Assembly (NCBI GenBank): GCA_964466965.1
Contig: CAYXPZ010000101.1
Location: 1-7,648, forward strand
Length of the DNA stretch: 7,648 bases
DNA from: Dichotomicrobium sp964466965
GTDB taxonomy: Bacteria > Pseudomonadota > Alphaproteobacteria > Rhizobiales > Rhodomicrobiaceae
Direction of reading: 5' to 3'
Shown one piece after another: positions 1 through 6,677 of this stretch (position 1 is its first letter; each line of letters starts with the position of its first letter). The position numbers and the translations under genes are program-made. The notes under the pieces are model-generated. The model worked only from the letters and a program-made list of their open reading frames with translations, did not search any database and was not told the origin of the DNA.

Positions 1-75
1 GCGGGTGTAGTTCAGTGGTAGAACGCGACCTTCCCAAGGTCGATGTCGTCGGTTCGATCCCGATCACCCGCTCCA
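1..75 (+). tRNA. tRNA-Gly (anticodon CCC)
   Basis: A complete cloverleaf can be folded by eye. The 7-bp acceptor stem GCGGGTG (1-7) pairs perfectly with CACCCGC (65-71). The D arm is GTTC/GAAC (10-13 with 21-24). The anticodon stem CGACC/GGTCG (26-30 with 38-42) encloses the loop TTCCCAA (31-37), with anticodon CCC at 33-35, which reads the glycine codon GGG. The variable loop is 43-47. The T arm GTCGG/CCGAT (48-52 with 60-64) carries the TTCGATC loop. The discriminator base is T72 and the CCA end (73-75) is encoded in the gene. The gene starts at the first base of the window, so its promoter lies outside. No duplicate of its 3' end, as an integrated element would leave, is seen elsewhere in the window. 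Confidence 0.96.
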
Positions 76-178
76 TCCCACCATAAGTCGGCTCGCAAGA
101 CGTCAGGTCTGGCGGATCAGGCGTCTCGACCGGCGCATTCCGCCGCGCCACCATCAGCGTGTCACCCCTGGCTGAAAT

Positions 179-556
179 TCACAGATGTCCCATCAGCACG
201 AGCGACATAACCACGAGCGCATTAAGTTGCGCCGATGCTGAGACAAAGCCGAGTGGAATATACGGGATCCGCTGCACTTCGATCTTGGTTTGCACGGCCG
301 CGGGCGCATCTGCCGGCCGCCCACGGACCCAGCGCCACACATACGCCAGACCGGCCCGCCCATACCGCACCATGGCCAGCGCACCTTGCACGACACTACG
401 ATAACGCAGCGCCAGCACGATCCAGACGACCAGCCCCGCCCAGACCAGCGTCGAGATAAGGTCGCGAAGGATGAACCAGGCCAGCCCCCAGACCATCGAG
501 AGCAGGAATGCGATCAGGGACCAGACAAGCCCGAGGATATCGCCGACAGTTTCCAT
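179..556 (-). CDS. Small unrecognised membrane protein (125 aa)
   Basis: I do not recognise this protein. Its N-terminal half is strongly hydrophobic and tryptophan-rich, with two likely membrane spans at about residues 7-30 and 33-51. A basic stretch follows (about 52-80, many Arg). A short polar linker (81-95) and a third hydrophobic segment near the C-terminus (about 108-123) complete it. The Arg-rich middle probably faces the cytoplasm. The ATG at 556 is well supported: the Shine-Dalgarno-like GGGAGGTGA (minus strand, 572-564) lies 7 bases upstream, so the gene is probably real although short. It is on the same strand as rlmH, 173 bases downstream of it, and that gap holds a TTGACA-like element, so it may have its own promoter. 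It ends 103 bases before the oppositely oriented tRNA. No catalytic motif is visible and no function can be assigned. Confidence 0.7.
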   Translation of the reverse strand: METVGDILGLVWSLIAFLLSMVWGLAWFILRDLISTLVWAGLVVWIVLALRYRSVVQGALAMVRYGRAGLAYVWRWVRGRPADAPAAVQTKIEVQRIPYIPLGFVSASAQLNALVVMSLVLMGHL

Positions 557-627
557 GACGCAGTCACCTCCCGGCCGCCTTGAAGTCTCGTTGACGGCGG
601 CTCAAGCCGTTCGAAGCGCCGAGACGA

Positions 628-643
628 TAGGCTGTCAAGCCTA
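628..643 (-). promoter_or_regulatory. Inverted repeat containing a TTGACA element
   Basis: TAGGCT and AGCCTA form a perfect 6-bp inverted repeat around a 4-base centre. Read on the minus strand, it contains a perfect -35 consensus TTGACA at 638-633, in the 173-base gap between rlmH and the small membrane protein. At a 17-base spacing the -10 candidate is TTCGAA (615-610), which is a poor match. The element could be an operator over a promoter for the membrane protein gene or a weak stem-loop after rlmH. No T-run follows, so it is not a classical terminator. This is a guess from sequence alone. Confidence 0.25.
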
Positions 644-729
644 CGGCGTCGCGATGAATTTTGCGTCAGGCTTGCCAGGCGGGCGCGATGCGCAGGGTGG
701 CAGACCAGCAGGGCTGGCCGCGTCGAGGG

Positions 730-1212
730 TCAACCGCGGTGATAGGGGTGCCCGGCGAGCAAGGTTGCGGCGCGGTAGAGCTGCTCGACCAGAATAATCC
801 GGGCCAGCCCGTGGGGCAGGGTCATTCGGCCGAGCGAGAGCGTAAGGTCCGCCGCGCGCGTCACGGACGCGCCATGGCCGTCGGGGCCGCCGATCAGGAA
901 GCAGGTTCGCGATACGCCCACATCGCGCCAATCGGCTATCAGCGCGGAAAAACTTTCGCTTGAAAGCTCCTTGCCCTCGGGATCAAGTGCGATGACGCGC
1001 GCGCCTGCGGGGACCCGCGCAAGAACTGCCGCGGATTCGGCATCGCGCCGCGCACCCGCGGTCTCCTTGCGGCTTTCGCTCAGCTCGATTTCATCGACGG
1101 GGCCAAGCCCGATGCCGCGTCCGACCCGGTCGAACCGCTCGATATAGCGCGTGGCAAGCCCGCGCTCAGCATTATCCTTCAGCCGACCTACAGCGATCAG
1201 GCTCACCCGCAT
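730..1212 (-). CDS. rlmH: 23S rRNA (pseudouridine1915-N3)-methyltransferase RlmH
   Basis: RlmH is a SPOUT-class methyltransferase that uses S-adenosylmethionine to methylate N3 of pseudouridine 1915 in helix 69 of 23S rRNA, acting on assembled 70S ribosomes. The 160-residue product is close to the usual length (about 155). It shows the family hallmarks: MRVSLIAVGRLK at the N-terminus, the SAM-binding loop FLIGGPDGHG (105-114), then LSLGRMTLPHGLARIILVEQLYRAATLL, which forms the knotted cofactor site. The near-terminal HPYHR (155-159) is the conserved C-terminal tail. The ATG at 1212 has GGGAGG (1224-1219) 6 bases upstream. It starts 27 bases after rsfS on the same strand, so the two are probably co-transcribed, a common pairing. 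It is the last recognisable gene of the block, and no clear terminator follows it. Confidence 0.96.
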   Translation of the reverse strand: MRVSLIAVGRLKDNAERGLATRYIERFDRVGRGIGLGPVDEIELSESRKETAGARRDAESAAVLARVPAGARVIALDPEGKELSSESFSALIADWRDVGVSRTCFLIGGPDGHGASVTRAADLTLSLGRMTLPHGLARIILVEQLYRAATLLAGHPYHRG

Positions 1213-1239
1213 GACCCGCCTCCCGGCCGCGGGAAGGCC

Positions 1240-1650
1240 TCACGAGGAAAACGAGCCTTCGGGGCGGTCAGCCAGCCACATCTTTTCGAGATTATAGAAC
1301 TCGCGTACGTCAGGCTGGAACAGATGCACGATGACCGGCCCGGCATCGATCAGCACCCAATCGCATTTCGACATGCCTTCCACCGACACGTCGTGAATGC
1401 CGTCTTCTTTGAGGAGCTTGACGAGGTTGTCGGCAATCGCACCGACATGCCGCTCGCTGCGACCCGAAGCGACCACCATGTAATCGCCGATCAGGGTTTT
1501 CCCCGCGAGATCAATCGTCACCACGTCCTCGGCCTTTGAGTCCTCAAGTGACGATAGAATGCTATTCAGCAGACTGGCTGTCCCCACGCTGTCCTGCGCG
1601 GGTTCAACGTGAGGCGCGCCGCGCCGGGCACCCTCGGCTGATGTCGGCAT
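1240..1650 (-). CDS. rsfS: Ribosomal silencing factor RsfS
   Basis: RsfS (formerly YbeB/Iojap, DUF143) binds ribosomal protein uL14 on the large subunit and blocks joining with the small subunit, lowering translation in starvation or stationary phase. The conserved domain spans about residues 26-128 of 136. Recognisable segments are KAEDVVTIDL (39-48), DYMVVASGRSERHVGAIADNL (56-76), EGMSKCDWVLIDAGPVIVHLF (91-111) and REFYNLEKMW (116-125). The first 25 or so residues are low in conservation. The ATG at 1650 has GGAGGG (1670-1665) about 14 bases upstream, which is longer than ideal, so a downstream start such as the GTG at codon 22 is possible. It lies 142 bases after nadD, whereas in many relatives these genes are closer, and 27 bases before rlmH. 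Confidence 0.95.
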   Translation of the reverse strand: MPTSAEGARRGAPHVEPAQDSVGTASLLNSILSSLEDSKAEDVVTIDLAGKTLIGDYMVVASGRSERHVGAIADNLVKLLKEDGIHDVSVEGMSKCDWVLIDAGPVIVHLFQPDVREFYNLEKMWLADRPEGSFSS

Positions 1651-1792
1651 GAGCAGTAGACTGTCCCTCCATAATGGGCCCGATTGAGCCGTCGCCGCGC
1701 CGTGCGCGACCGGCTCTGAAGGTGTGACGCGGGTGGCCCCTCTGCGACACTCTGTCCTTCAATCCAGAGTCTGCCCGAATCGATGCCGGAAT
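1651..1792. other. nadD-rsfS intergenic gap without a convincing gene
   Basis: This 142-base stretch lies between the stop of nadD and the start of rsfS. On the minus strand it holds a short inverted repeat, ACTCTG/CAGAGT with a 10-base loop (1749-1770), and the likely rsfS ribosome binding site near its end. No strong -35/-10 pair stands out and the repeat is not followed by a T-run. The minus-strand reading frame that crosses it is Arg/Ser-rich, runs into rsfS in another frame and matches nothing I know. It may hold a secondary promoter or a leader for rsfS-rlmH, but the sequence does not show this clearly. Confidence 0.4.
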
Positions 1793-2467
1793 TCAATGCC
1801 GAGCCGTCTTAGCGGTTTCCCCGACCTGCTGGCGCAGTTCCGTGGAGGATATGTTGACCAGCGGTATGGTCAGATAGGTCCAGGCCGGCGGTCGCGTCAG
1901 CGCCAACCTGCTTGCTTGTGTTTCATCGATCCGCGCTCGCTGGTATGCGATAGCTGCCGGCGCGGCCATGGCGCGAAAGCGATAGCCAGGGCGGTCGAGT
2001 ACAGCCAGCGGCATTCGCTGCATAATGTCCTGCCATTCCTGCCAGCGGTGAAAGCTTGCCAGGTTGTCGCCGCCCATGATCCAGACGAAGCGCACGCCGG
2101 GAAAACGCTGCTGCAGGAAGGCGAGCGTGCGCGCGGTGTAGGCTGTAGGCAGCGCCGCCTCGAAGCCGGTCACGGCAATGCGCGGGTGGCGCAGCATTTC
2201 GCCGGCGGCGTTAAGGCGCGCCGATAGCGCTGCGAGATCGTCATGCGCCTTGATTGGGTTGCCGGGGGTCACGATCAGCCAGACCTTGTCGAGGGCGAGC
2301 CGGCGCAGCGCGGTTTCGGCGATGTGGCGGTGCCCCAGATGCGGCGGGTTGAACGAGCCGCCGAGAAGGCCGACGCGCATGCCGGGATAGGCTGGCGGGG
2401 GGCGCAGCGCCTCGGCCAGCCGCACGGACGTCCCGACCTCGGCGCTGTGAAGCTGATGGCGTGTCAT
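1793..2467 (-). CDS. nadD: Nicotinate-nucleotide adenylyltransferase NadD
   Basis: NadD transfers AMP from ATP to nicotinate mononucleotide, giving deamido-NAD, the penultimate step of NAD synthesis, in the cytoplasm. The nucleotidyltransferase signature GGSFNPPHLGH (residues 36-46) is intact, followed by WLIVTPGNPIK in the nicotinate-nucleotide-binding region. WIMGGDNLASFHRWQEW matches the family GxDxxxxxxxW segment. ISSTELR (206-212) is the C-terminal ATP-binding SxTxxR motif. I chose the ATG at 2467 because it overlaps the proA stop in an ATGA arrangement, which implies translational coupling. This gives 224 residues with a 29-residue extension before MRVGLLGG, and such extensions ending in PPxxPG are usual in alphaproteobacterial NadD. 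The ATG at 2380 (residue 30) is a possible alternative. The frame stays open into proA, but that upstream part is Arg/His-rich out-of-frame proA sequence. Confidence 0.96.
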   Translation of the reverse strand: MTRHQLHSAEVGTSVRLAEALRPPPAYPGMRVGLLGGSFNPPHLGHRHIAETALRRLALDKVWLIVTPGNPIKAHDDLAALSARLNAAGEMLRHPRIAVTGFEAALPTAYTARTLAFLQQRFPGVRFVWIMGGDNLASFHRWQEWQDIMQRMPLAVLDRPGYRFRAMAAPAAIAYQRARIDETQASRLALTRPPAWTYLTIPLVNISSTELRQQVGETAKTARH

Positions 2468-3756
2468 GCCGGGCGGGTCTGGCCGCTGCCGCGCACCACG
2501 TATTTGAAGCTGGTTAGCTGCTCGACGCCAATGGGCCCGCGCGCATGCATCTTGCCGGTGGCGATGCCGATTTCCGCGCCCATGCCGAACTCGCCGCCGT
2601 CCGCGAATTGCGTGGAGGCGTTCCACAGCACGATGGCGCTGTCCACGCCATCAAGGAAGGTCTGCGCGGCGTCGGCGTCTTCGGTAATAATTGCCTCGGT
2701 GTGATGCGAGCTGTAGCGCTCGATGTGTGCAAGCGCGCCCTGAACGCCGTCCACGACCTTCACGGCAATGATCGCTTCGAGATATTCCGTGGACCAGTCC
2801 TCCTCGCTCGCCGGCTTGACGCGGCGGTCGGCGGCCTGCGACTCGGCATCCCCGCGCACCTCGCATCCCGCCTCGATCAACGCGCCAATCAGCGCGGGCA
2901 GATGTTCCGGCGGTCCAGCGCGATCCATCAGCAGGGTCTCCGCCGCGCCGCAAATGCCGGGCCGACGCATTTTCGCATTCACGACCACTTCGCGCGCCAT
3001 GTCGAGATCGGCGGCCTCGTCCACATAGACGTGGCAGATGCCTTCCAGATGCGCGAAGACCGGCACGCGCGCTTCCGCCTGCACGCGCGCGACGAGGCTC
3101 TTGCCGCCGCGCGGGACGATGACGTCGATATTGCCGTCCAGCCCGGCGAGCATGTGGCCGACGGCCTCGCGGTCCGTGGTCGGGACGAGTTGTATCGCCA
3201 TTTCAGGCAGCCCGGCGGCGCGCAGGCCCTCTGTCAAGCAGGCATGGATCGCGCGGCTGGAATGCATGCTGTCCGAGCCGGGCCGCAGGATCGCTGCGTT
3301 GCCGGATTTCAGGCACAACGCGCCGGCGTCGGCGGTGACGTTCGGGCGGCTTTCGTAGATGATCCCGATGACGCCGATCGGCGTGCGCATACGTTGGATG
3401 TGCAGGCCATTGGGGCGGGTCCACTCGGCGATCACCTTGCCGACAGGGTCGGGTAGCGCCGCGATGTCCTCCAGCGCGCTCGCGATCCCTTCGATGCGCT
3501 TTTCATCGAGCCGCAGCCGGTCAATCGTGGCCGTCGGGCGGCCCTGCGCCTCAGCAGCGGCGACATCGCGCGCGTTCGCGGCGAGGATGTCCTCAACCCG
3601 ATGCCTCATGGCCGCGGCGGCGGCGTGCAGCGCCAGATTTTTGGTCTCGGCATTGGCGGTGGCGAGCACGCGGGATGCGGCCCGCGCAGCCTCGCCCAGG
3701 TCCGCCATGATCTCTGTCAGCGGCCTGTCTGCCACCTGTTTGACGTTCTCCTGCAT
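2464..3756 (-). CDS. proA: Gamma-glutamyl phosphate reductase ProA
   Basis: ProA reduces gamma-glutamyl phosphate with NADPH to glutamate-5-semialdehyde, the second step of proline synthesis from glutamate. The 430-residue product has the normal length and the aldehyde-dehydrogenase-like fold signatures. YESRPNVTADAGALCLKSGNA (134-154) followed by ILRPGSDS forms the cofactor-binding region. VPRGGKSLV lies at about 214-222. RRPGICGAAETLL carries the presumed catalytic Cys269. VQGALAHIERYSSHHTEAI (338-356) is the ProA signature. In many homologues Thr precedes GIC or GVC where Pro266 sits here, a mild variation. The ATG at 3756 shares one base with the proB TAA stop (TAATG), so translation is coupled. 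Its own TGA overlaps the nadD start by four bases. ProA acts directly with ProB, which hands over the labile acyl phosphate. Confidence 0.98.
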   Translation of the reverse strand: MQENVKQVADRPLTEIMADLGEAARAASRVLATANAETKNLALHAAAAAMRHRVEDILAANARDVAAAEAQGRPTATIDRLRLDEKRIEGIASALEDIAALPDPVGKVIAEWTRPNGLHIQRMRTPIGVIGIIYESRPNVTADAGALCLKSGNAAILRPGSDSMHSSRAIHACLTEGLRAAGLPEMAIQLVPTTDREAVGHMLAGLDGNIDVIVPRGGKSLVARVQAEARVPVFAHLEGICHVYVDEAADLDMAREVVVNAKMRRPGICGAAETLLMDRAGPPEHLPALIGALIEAGCEVRGDAESQAADRRVKPASEEDWSTEYLEAIIAVKVVDGVQGALAHIERYSSHHTEAIITEDADAAQTFLDGVDSAIVLWNASTQFADGGEFGMGAEIGIATGKMHARGPIGVEQLTSFKYVVRGSGQTRPA

Positions 3757-4943
3757 TATGCGTCTCCGACCTTTGCGCCCAGTGCTGGCCGGGCGGCTTC
3801 ATTGTCCACCGGCATGCTCATCGTGAGCGCCATGTCGTCCCTGTGGATCATCTCGTCGCGCCCGCGGTAGCCCAGAATCTGTTCGATTTCCCGGCTCTTG
3901 CGGCCAAGCAGCAGCCGCGCATCGCTGCTGGAATAGGCCACCAGCCCGCGTCCAATCACCTCTCTGCGCTGGTCGCGTATCGCGACAGTATCCCCGCGCT
4001 CAAATACGCCTTCGATAGCAGTGACACCGGCGGGTAACAGGCTGCGCCCGGACTCTAGCGCGGCGACGGCGCCATCGTCGATGACCAGCGCGCCATTTGT
4101 GTCAAGACTGCCCGCGATCCAGCGTTTGCGCGCGGCCAGAGGCGTGGAATGCGCGCAGAAACAGGTGCAGGGCGCGCCTTCGGACAACGCTGCGAGCGGA
4201 TGCTGGCGTTTGCCCAGCGCGACGATCATATTCGTCCCCGCTGCGATCGCGATTTTGCCCGCCTCGATCTTTGTGACCATGCCACCGCGCGAAAGCTCCG
4301 TCCCCGCGTCGCCAGCCATTGCCTCGATCTCTGGCGTGATGTGCTGCACCAGATCGAGCCGCTTGGCGTCCGGATCGCGGTCGGGCGGGGCGGTATAAAG
4401 CCCGTCGATGTCCGACAGCAGCACGAGACAGTCCGCGCTGATCATCGAGGCCACCCGCGCTGCCAGCCGGTCATTGTCGCCGTAGCGGATTTCGGTTGTC
4501 GCCACGGTGTCGTTCTCGTTCACCACCGGCACCGCGCCGAGCGAGAGCAGCGTGCGCATGGTGCTGCGCGCGTTCAGATAGCGCCGGCGCTGTTCGGTGT
4601 CGCCGAGCGACAGCAGGATCTGCGCTGCGGCCAGCCCGCGATCCGACAGCATCTGCCGATAGGCATGCGCGAGGTCGATTTGTCCGACCGCCGCGGCGGC
4701 CTGGCTCTCCTCCAGCTTGAGCGCGCCATCCGGTAGCCGCAGCGCATGCCGGCCCAGCGCGATCGCACCGGACGACACAAGCACGACCTGCTTGCCTTCG
4801 GTCTTGAGAGCGGCGATATCGTCGATCAGCGAGGAGAGCCAGCCTGCGTTCAGTTGGCCCGTCGCGGAATCCGCCAACAGCGCCGAGCCAATCTTCACGA
4901 CAATAAGCCGCGCATTCCGCCACTCTGGTCTGACGTCGGGCAT
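3756..4943 (-). CDS. proB: Glutamate 5-kinase ProB
   Basis: ProB phosphorylates glutamate with ATP to gamma-glutamyl phosphate. It is the first and usually proline-inhibited step of proline synthesis. The amino-acid-kinase domain (about 11-255) shows VVKIGS (15-20), VLVSSGAIALG (54-64), VNENDTV (141-147), YGDNDRLAARVA (154-165), LLSDIDGLY (175-183) and SRGGMVTKIEAGKIA (218-232). A C-terminal PUA domain follows (about 278-360), starting at AGSLDTNGALVIDDGA. At 395 residues it is somewhat longer than E. coli ProB (367), with about 30 residues after the PUA domain. The ATG at 4943 is preferred because AAGGA (4954-4950) lies 6 bases upstream. An in-frame TTG at 4997 would add 18 residues and nearly touch obgE, but it is less likely. 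The gene lies 60 bases downstream of obgE and overlaps proA by one base. Confidence 0.97.
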   Translation of the reverse strand: MPDVRPEWRNARLIVVKIGSALLADSATGQLNAGWLSSLIDDIAALKTEGKQVVLVSSGAIALGRHALRLPDGALKLEESQAAAAVGQIDLAHAYRQMLSDRGLAAAQILLSLGDTEQRRRYLNARSTMRTLLSLGAVPVVNENDTVATTEIRYGDNDRLAARVASMISADCLVLLSDIDGLYTAPPDRDPDAKRLDLVQHITPEIEAMAGDAGTELSRGGMVTKIEAGKIAIAAGTNMIVALGKRQHPLAALSEGAPCTCFCAHSTPLAARKRWIAGSLDTNGALVIDDGAVAALESGRSLLPAGVTAIEGVFERGDTVAIRDQRREVIGRGLVAYSSSDARLLLGRKSREIEQILGYRGRDEMIHRDDMALTMSMPVDNEAARPALGAKVGDA

Positions 4944-5003
4944 GAGGTATCCTTGTACTTTCGCGCCATCTATGAGCGGATGCGCGCATGGACGCAAGGG
5001 CGC

Positions 5004-6041
5004 TCACGGTTGCCAGGGGGCGGCCGGCCTGGCTTGAGCCTCATCGCGTTCCTTTGACAGCTTGATCTGCGCACCAATCTGAAATAGCGCAGTACGGACG
5101 TTCAGCCCCGAAACCGCCGAAAGCAGCAGCGGCTGCTGGGCGCATTCCGCTGCCAGCATCGCTTGCTTGCGCGTGGCCTCAGCGTCATCAACGGCGTCGC
5201 ATTTGCTCAGCGCCACAATTTCCGGCTTCCCGGTAAGTCCGGCGTCATAGGCCGACAGTTCGGCGCGCACGACCCGGTAATCCTGTGCCGGATCCTCGCT
5301 CGTTACATCGACGAGATGCAGCAGCACGCGGGTACGCTCAACATGTCCCAAGAAGCGGTCGCCGATGCCCGCCCCCTCGTGCGCGCCCTCGATCAGCCCG
5401 GGAATGTCGGCCAGCACAAAGTCGATATCGTCCACCTTCACCACGCCCAGGTTCGGGTGCAGCGTCGTGAAAGGGTAGTCCGCAATCTTGGGCTTGGCCG
5501 CGCTCACCGCCGCCAGAAATGTCGATTTGCCTGCATTCGGGAGCCCGACCAGACCGGCATCGGCAATCAGCTTCAGGCGTAGCCAAATCGTCATCTCCGT
5601 GCCCGGTTGGCCAGGATTGGCGTGGCGCGGCGCTTGCTTGGTCGATGTCTTGAAGTGCGCGTTCCCGAAGCCGCCATTGCCGCCACGCGCGAGCAGAGCG
5701 CGCTCGCCCGGCTCGGTGAGATCGGCTAACAGCGTTTCTTTATCCTCGGCCAGGATCTGCGTGCCCGGCGGCACCCTGAGCGTGATGTCCTCGCCGTTCG
5801 CGCCGGTCCTGTTGCGGCCCATTCCGTGCATACCGCGTCCGGCCTTGTAATGTTGCTGATAGCGAAAATCGATCAGCGTGTTCAGATTGTCGACGCATTC
5901 GGCCCAGACGTCCCCGCCGCGGCCGCCGTCGCCGCCATCCGGCCCGCCGAATTCAACAAATTTTTCCCGCCGGAACGAGACGCAGCCGTTGCCGCCCCGC
6001 CCAGAAAGGATATAGACTTTCGCTTCATCGAGAAATCTCAT
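5004..6041 (-). CDS. obgE: Obg-family GTPase ObgE/CgtA
   Basis: Obg is an essential GTPase in late 50S subunit assembly, with links to the stringent response and cell-cycle control. The Gly-rich N-terminal Obg domain (about 1-158) starts MRFLDEAKVYILSGRGGNGCVSFRREK and contains GGPDGGDGGRGGDV (32-45). The G domain follows, with P-loop GLPNAGKST (166-174), switch I YPFTTLHPNLG (189-199), G3 DIPG (212-215), G4 as SKCD (279-282 region) instead of NKxD, and G5 SAVSG (308-312). To my knowledge, replacement of the Asn in G4 is common in alphaproteobacterial Obg. The tail after about residue 328 is short and charged. Length (345) is typical. The ATG at 6041 fits the conserved N-terminus exactly but has no good Shine-Dalgarno. 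It is the first gene of the minus-strand block and is divergent from the crtZ-like gene. Confidence 0.98.
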   Translation of the reverse strand: MRFLDEAKVYILSGRGGNGCVSFRREKFVEFGGPDGGDGGRGGDVWAECVDNLNTLIDFRYQQHYKAGRGMHGMGRNRTGANGEDITLRVPPGTQILAEDKETLLADLTEPGERALLARGGNGGFGNAHFKTSTKQAPRHANPGQPGTEMTIWLRLKLIADAGLVGLPNAGKSTFLAAVSAAKPKIADYPFTTLHPNLGVVKVDDIDFVLADIPGLIEGAHEGAGIGDRFLGHVERTRVLLHLVDVTSEDPAQDYRVVRAELSAYDAGLTGKPEIVALSKCDAVDDAEATRKQAMLAAECAQQPLLLSAVSGLNVRTALFQIGAQIKLSKERDEAQARPAAPWQP

Positions 6042-6054
6042 GGCAAATCAATCG

Positions 6055-6081
6055 GTTATGCTCAGCGCGTAGACGTGTTAA
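6055..6081 (-). promoter_or_regulatory. Possible promoter of the obgE operon
   Basis: The 63 bases between the divergent starts of obgE and the crtZ-like gene must hold the promoter of at least the obgE operon if it is not read through from elsewhere. On the minus strand, TTAACA (6081-6076) matches five of six -35 positions. CATAAC (6060-6055) matches four of six -10 positions, with a short 15-base spacer. The fit is modest. No equally good pair is seen for the plus-strand gene. Confidence 0.25.
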
Positions 6082-6104
6082 GCCATGTCATGTGAGCGTT
6101 TTGC

Positions 6105-6611
6105 GTGAAAGGACGCTGTGCTGTTTTGGAATTGTGGACCGTGTCAGGTTTTTTCATCTTGAGTTTCGTGGGCATGGAAGTCTGCGCATGGGCCGTTCAC
6201 CGCTTCATTATGCATGGCCCACTTTGGTTCATCCACAAAACGCATCATCGTGCGGGCCGCGGCGCGTTCGAGTGGAACGACCTGTTCGGACTGTTGTTCG
6301 CGGGCATCGCGGCGCCGTTGTTCTACTTCGGCATTCGCGGCTATCCGGCGTTGCTCGGCGTCGCGCTGGGCATGATCGGTTACGGCCTGGCTTATTTCCT
6401 TGTGCATGATGTGCTCGTTCACCGCCGCATCGGTCACCGGTTTGTTCCCCGCAGCGGCTATCTACGCCGCATCCATCAGGCGCATCATATGCATCACGCG
6501 GTGCGCGAGCGCGACGGCGCCGTCTCCTTCGGATTTCTTATGGCGCCGCGACCCGAGACGCTGGCGAAAAGGCTCAAGAACCGCTCGTCGCGTCGCACCC
6601 CGACTGAGTAA
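6105..6611 (+). CDS. crtZ: CrtZ-type beta-carotene hydroxylase
   Basis: CrtZ is a membrane di-iron hydroxylase of the fatty acid hydroxylase superfamily that adds 3-hydroxyl groups to beta-ionone rings, turning beta-carotene into cryptoxanthin and zeaxanthin. The histidine motifs expected for the family are all present: HRFIMH (32-37), HKTHH (44-48), HDVLVH (101-106) and HQAHHMHH (124-131). Hydrophobic spans lie at about 12-31, 60-77 and 82-100. GPLWFIHKTHH and SGYLRRIHQAHHMHH are very CrtZ-like, so I prefer this over a generic sterol desaturase. At 168 residues the length is normal. The start is uncertain. The GTG at 6105 has no clear ribosome binding site, while AAAGGA (6108-6113) could serve a TTG at 6126, and a GTG at 6141 is also in frame. 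No other carotenoid gene is in the window, so substrate supply would come from elsewhere in the genome. Confidence 0.88.
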   Translation: MKGRCAVLELWTVSGFFILSFVGMEVCAWAVHRFIMHGPLWFIHKTHHRAGRGAFEWNDLFGLLFAGIAAPLFYFGIRGYPALLGVALGMIGYGLAYFLVHDVLVHRRIGHRFVPRSGYLRRIHQAHHMHHAVRERDGAVSFGFLMAPRPETLAKRLKNRSSRRTPTE

Positions 6612-6677
6612 GTTGGTCCGGCGCTATGCCGTGGATGACAATTCGGTTATCCTACCCCTTCACTCGGGATTTCGGCG

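Noticed and set aside
1..75. tRNA-Gly as an attachment site for an integrated element
   Set aside because: No repeat of the tRNA 3' end, integrase or phage gene is visible in the window.
131..145. Stem-loop CGGCG/CGCCG between the tRNA and the small membrane protein gene
   Set aside because: Only 5 bp with no following T-run in either direction, which is expected by chance in GC-rich DNA, so I do not call it a terminator.
1213..1239. GC-rich hairpin-like sequence between rsfS and rlmH as a terminator
   Set aside because: It contains the rlmH ribosome binding site, is very short and has no T-run, so co-transcription of rsfS and rlmH is more likely.
1566..1796. Minus-strand frame of 76 codons spanning the nadD-rsfS gap
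   Set aside because: It runs into rsfS in a different frame, is Arg/Ser-rich and lacks a ribosome binding site or family resemblance.
2468..2626. Upstream extension of the nadD frame into proA
   Set aside because: The extra 53 residues are Arg/His-rich out-of-frame proA sequence. The ATG at 2467 overlapping the proA stop is the natural coupled start.
2545..3456. Long plus-strand open frame of about 300 codons opposite proA
   Set aside because: It is antisense to the clearly real proA, rich in Arg/Ala/His/Asp as expected from a GC-rich shadow frame, and has no recognisable domain.
4149..4736. Plus-strand frame of 195 codons opposite proB
   Set aside because: Antisense shadow of proB with high Arg/His content and no motif.
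4944..4997. TTG start of proB 18 codons upstream
   Set aside because: The ATG at 4943 has a good ribosome binding site at proper spacing and places the kinase domain start as in the family.
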